DNA from: an uncultured Streptococcus sp.
GTDB lineage: Bacteria; Bacillota; Bacilli; Lactobacillales; Streptococcaceae
Direction: 5' to 3'
Length of the DNA: 6,258 bases
NCBI GenBank assembly: GCA_934216185.1
Contig: CAKQBM010000106.1
Coordinates: 1 to 6,258, forward strand
Shown: positions 3,972-6,258 of the stretch, piece by piece
Position numbering within the stretch: position 1 is the first letter of the stretch
Layout: each line of letters opens with the position of its first letter
Program-made: the position numbers and the translations under genes
Notes under the pieces: generated by a model
Told to the model about the DNA's origin: nothing
Database searches by the model: none
The model's input: only the letters and a program-made list of their open reading frames with translations

Positions 3972-4916
3972 ATGTCAGAACCATTATTTTTACAATCAGT
4001 TATGCAAGAAAAAATCTGGGGGGGAACCAAGCTACGTGATGAGTTTGGCTACGACATCCCTAGTGAAAAAATCGGGGAATACTGGGCCATCTCAGCTCAT
4101 CCAAATGGTGTCTCTAAAGTTGCCAATGGTCGCTACGAAGGGACAGATCTTGCTACTTTGTATGCGGAGCACCGTGAATTGTTTGGAAATCGTCCTGAGC
4201 CTGTATTTCCGCTTTTGACTAAGATTCTGGATGCTAACGACTGGCTCAGCGTTCAAGTTCACCCAGACGATGCTTATGGACTAGAGCATGAAGGCGAACT
4301 CGGAAAAACAGAATGCTGGTATATCATTGCAGCGGCTGAAGGTTCTGAGATTATCTACGGCCACAATGCCAAGTCAAAAGAAGAACTCCGCCAGCAAATC
4401 GAAGACAAGAACTGGGATGCATTGTTGACAAAAGTTCCTGTAAAGGCTGGAGATTTCTTCTACGTACCAAGTGGCACCATGCACGCTATCGGTGCAGGTA
4501 TCTTGATTCTTGAAACCCAGCAGTCTAGCGATACCACTTACCGTGTCTATGACTTTGACCGCAAGGATGATAATGGTAACTTGCGTGAACTTCACCTTGA
4601 AAAATCTATTGATGTCTTGAACATTGGTGAACCTGCCAATAGCCGTCCTGTAACTGTTAAAGCAGATGCTTTGCGCTCCACTCTCCTTGTATCCAATGAT
4701 TTCTTTGCAGTTTACAAGTGGGAAATTACTGGAAAAGTTGACTTCAAAAAGACAGCTGACTACAGCTTATTCAGCGTCTTAGCTGGTCAAGGTCAGCTAA
4801 CTGTTGACGGAAAAAACTATCCAATTCAAAAAGGCAGCCACTTTATCCTACCAAGTGATGTTGAAGCTTGGACTCTGGAAGGGCAAGGTTTGGAATTGAT
4901 TGTTAGCCATCCATAA
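3972..4916 (+). CDS. manA: Mannose-6-phosphate isomerase, class I
   Basis: This 314-residue cytosolic zinc enzyme interconverts mannose-6-phosphate and fructose-6-phosphate, linking mannose taken up by the PTS to glycolysis and supplying mannose-6-phosphate for glycan precursors. The length is typical of short Firmicute ManA proteins. The N-terminus (FLQSVMQEKIWGGTKL) and EYWAISAHPNG are family signatures. Expected zinc ligands are Q95 and H97 in SVQVHPDDA, E114 in KTECWYII and H171 in SGTMHAIGAG. The catalytic Arg is R191 in YRVYDFDR. The C-terminal part (about 230-314) is the second cupin-like beta domain. All key residues are present, so the enzyme should be active. It has its own extended -10 promoter and is followed by a bidirectional terminator. 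Codon use resembles spxB more than the ABC gene, suggesting a core, well-expressed gene. Confidence 0.96.
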   Translation: MSEPLFLQSVMQEKIWGGTKLRDEFGYDIPSEKIGEYWAISAHPNGVSKVANGRYEGTDLATLYAEHRELFGNRPEPVFPLLTKILDANDWLSVQVHPDDAYGLEHEGELGKTECWYIIAAAEGSEIIYGHNAKSKEELRQQIEDKNWDALLTKVPVKAGDFFYVPSGTMHAIGAGILILETQQSSDTTYRVYDFDRKDDNGNLRELHLEKSIDVLNIGEPANSRPVTVKADALRSTLLVSNDFFAVYKWEITGKVDFKKTADYSLFSVLAGQGQLTVDGKNYPIQKGSHFILPSDVEAWTLEGQGLELIVSHP

Positions 4917-4920
4917 AAAA

Positions 4921-4954
4921 GAAAGGGCCTGAGTTCACTACTCAAGTCCTTTTT
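4921..4954. terminator. Bidirectional terminator between manA and the convergent NSS gene
   Basis: The left arm 4921-4934 pairs with 4940-4953, with two G-T wobbles (4927-4947 and 4921-4953), one C-A mismatch (4929-4945) and a 5-nt loop. TTTTT at 4950-4954 gives a tract for the plus strand, and the A-run at 4915-4924 gives one for the minus strand. It fills the 40-bp gap between two convergent stop codons and probably serves both genes. Confidence 0.8.
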
Positions 4955-4956
4955 GA

Positions 4957-6258
4957 TTACATAAATTGGGCAATGAAGACCACAATGATGATGATTGGAA
5001 TAATAAAACGAAGAAGGAAGAGCCAAACTTGGAAAAGTCCCTGTTTCCAAGCTCTTTCATCAAGGTGTAGTTCCTCCATGGCAAGAGCCTTCTTAAAGAT
5101 ATAGCCTGTAAAAAGTGAAAGGCAGAGAGCTCCAAATGGCATGAGGAGATTGGAAACCAAGAAGTCCATAGCATCAAAGAAAGTTTTTCCAAAGATGTGA
5201 ACATCTGCCATAACACCGTAAGAAAGGGCTGAAGGAATGCCAAAGACAAAGGTCAAAATTCCTAAAATCACACTCCATTTAGCACGCTTGCTGTTGTCCT
5301 GATTGGTGATATTGCCCACATTGATTTCCAGCATCACGACAGAAGAAGTGACCGTCGCAAAGAGGAAGAGCAGGAGGAAGAGGATGTAGAAAATGGTTCC
5401 AAAAGGCATCTTGTCAAAGAGTTGAGGCAAGACGATAAAGAGTAAGCTAGGTCCCCCTTCAGACTGGATATTGAAAGCTGACATAGCTGGGAAAATGGCT
5501 AGCCCTGCCATGATGGATACCGAGATATTCATGGCTACAATGGAAATCCCTGATTGGACTAGATTGGTTTTCTTATCCAAGTAAGAAGCATAGGTCAGCA
5601 TGGCTGTAACCCCTAGTGAGAGGGCAAAGAAAGATTGTCCCAGAGCATAGAGGAGACCAGCACTGGTCAGTTTTGAAAAGTCTGGTTTGAGGAAGTAGAG
5701 AACGCCTTCCATGGCATTTGGCAAACTGAGAGAGCGCCCGATGATGACAACAAAGATGATAAAGAGCAGGGGCATCATAACCTTAGATGCTCTTTCAATC
5801 CCTTTCTGAACACCACGTGATACAATAAAGATATTCAACAGGATAAAGGCAGCTTGTGCGCCTAGGGCAATGGCTGGGTTTGAAATGATTGAAGTAAATA
5901 ATTGAGCGTAATCATTAGTTGCACCAAGCTGGAACAATTTTCCAAACTCAATACCCAGATAAACTAGAATCCATCCTCCAATAACACTGTAGAAAGATAA
6001 GAGGATAAAAAGGGCAAAGGCACCAATCCAACCGATAAAGTTGTACTTACTATTGTTACCAAGTTTTCCAAAGGTTTTGATTGCTGAAACGCCAGCACTA
6101 TGGCCGAGAGCAAACTCAGCTAGCAGGAGAGGGAAACTGATTAAAATAGTGGAGATGAGAAAGATTAGTAAAAAGCCTCCTCCACCGTTAGCAGCAGTCA
6201 TGTAGGGGAATTTCCAAACGGCACCAAGCCCAATGGCTGAACCAGCAGATGCTAGGAT
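4957..6258 (-). CDS. Sodium-dependent transporter of the NSS (SLC6/LeuT) family, N-terminus outside window
   Basis: The minus-strand frame is open to the window edge: 19 codons lie upstream of the ATG at 6201 and contain helix 1 (ILASAGSAIGLGAVWKFPY), so the true start is beyond 6258, probably about 10-15 residues away. The visible part is 433 residues with 11 or so hydrophobic segments, typical of bacterial NSS proteins that import amino acids with Na+. Landmarks are NGGGGF after helix 1, LAEFALGH in helix 2 (LeuT E62 region), GQSFFALSLG in helix 6 and FATVTSSVV in helix 8. Compared from memory with LeuT, the Na2 ligands (Thr-Ser of helix 8) are kept, but the Na1 ligands N27 and T254 are both Ala. 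Helix 7 has N-x3-S with no acidic residue, as in chloride-dependent eukaryotic members. Substrate unknown. It converges on manA and is not co-transcribed with it. Confidence 0.93.
   Translation of the reverse strand: MLASAGSAIGLGAVWKFPYMTAANGGGGFLLIFLISTILISFPLLLAEFALGHSAGVSAIKTFGKLGNNSKYNFIGWIGAFALFILLSFYSVIGGWILVYLGIEFGKLFQLGATNDYAQLFTSIISNPAIALGAQAAFILLNIFIVSRGVQKGIERASKVMMPLLFIIFVVIIGRSLSLPNAMEGVLYFLKPDFSKLTSAGLLYALGQSFFALSLGVTAMLTYASYLDKKTNLVQSGISIVAMNISVSIMAGLAIFPAMSAFNIQSEGGPSLLFIVLPQLFDKMPFGTIFYILFLLLFLFATVTSSVVMLEINVGNITNQDNSKRAKWSVILGILTFVFGIPSALSYGVMADVHIFGKTFFDAMDFLVSNLLMPFGALCLSLFTGYIFKKALAMEELHLDERAWKQGLFQVWLFLLRFIIPIIIIVVFIAQFM

Noticed and set aside
3940..4218. Plus-strand ORF beginning at the manA -10 region
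   Set aside because: Its ATG lies inside the promoter's -10 element, upstream of the likely transcription start, and it shadows manA.
4938..5249. Minus-strand ORF of 103 codons at the NSS 3' end
   Set aside because: It is an alternate frame of the NSS gene; the NSS frame carries all the family motifs through to its stop at 4957.
1..6258. CRISPR arrays, tRNA or rRNA genes, transposase genes
   Set aside because: No regularly spaced direct repeats, tRNA-like cloverleaf arms, rRNA-like stretches or DDE/HUH transposase motifs were seen on either strand.

Overview
The window looks like chromosomal DNA of a low-GC Firmicute, most likely a Mitis-group Streptococcus (S. pneumoniae, S. mitis or a relative). 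The basis is a streptococcal pyruvate oxidase (SpxB) C-terminus, a class I ManA, an 11-12-helix NSS transporter and small AT-rich spacers. From memory, the order spxB - small genes - manA - sodium-dependent transporter matches the pneumococcal spxB-manA neighbourhood. No database was searched.

Layout: 1-504 (+) is the 3' end of spxB. 505-713 is a non-coding block bounded by long imperfect inverted repeats, with three hairpins inside. 759-1106 (+) is a small VOC/glyoxalase-fold gene, bracketed by two copies of the same terminator (719-745 and 1173-1199). A perfect consensus promoter (1225-1253) then opens a visibly AT-richer block: a 64-residue six-cysteine ORF resembling the tail of a radical-SAM SPASM domain (1284-1478), a tiny Lys-rich ORF (1506-1586) whose -1 frame is Cys-containing and runs into the next start codon, a hairpin with a T-tract (1595-1621), and a complete half-size ABC exporter (1635-3209). 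After an AT-rich spacer come a SemiSWEET-type sugar transporter (3454-3750) whose 3' end is itself a strong terminator hairpin, an extended -10 promoter and manA (3972-4916). A bidirectional terminator separates manA from the convergent NSS transporter (4957-6258, -), whose N-terminus lies beyond the window.

Function: SpxB, SemiSWEET and ManA belong to sugar and pyruvate metabolism; SpxB makes acetyl phosphate and H2O2. The NSS protein is an amino-acid-type importer with an apparently altered Na1 site. The most unusual part is 1225-3209. Its parts (SPASM-like fragment, small peptide ORF, ABC exporter) are those of a small radical-SAM peptide (RiPP) system, but the enzyme core is absent. The best reading is a decayed or minimal peptide-export locus; this is inference, not proof.
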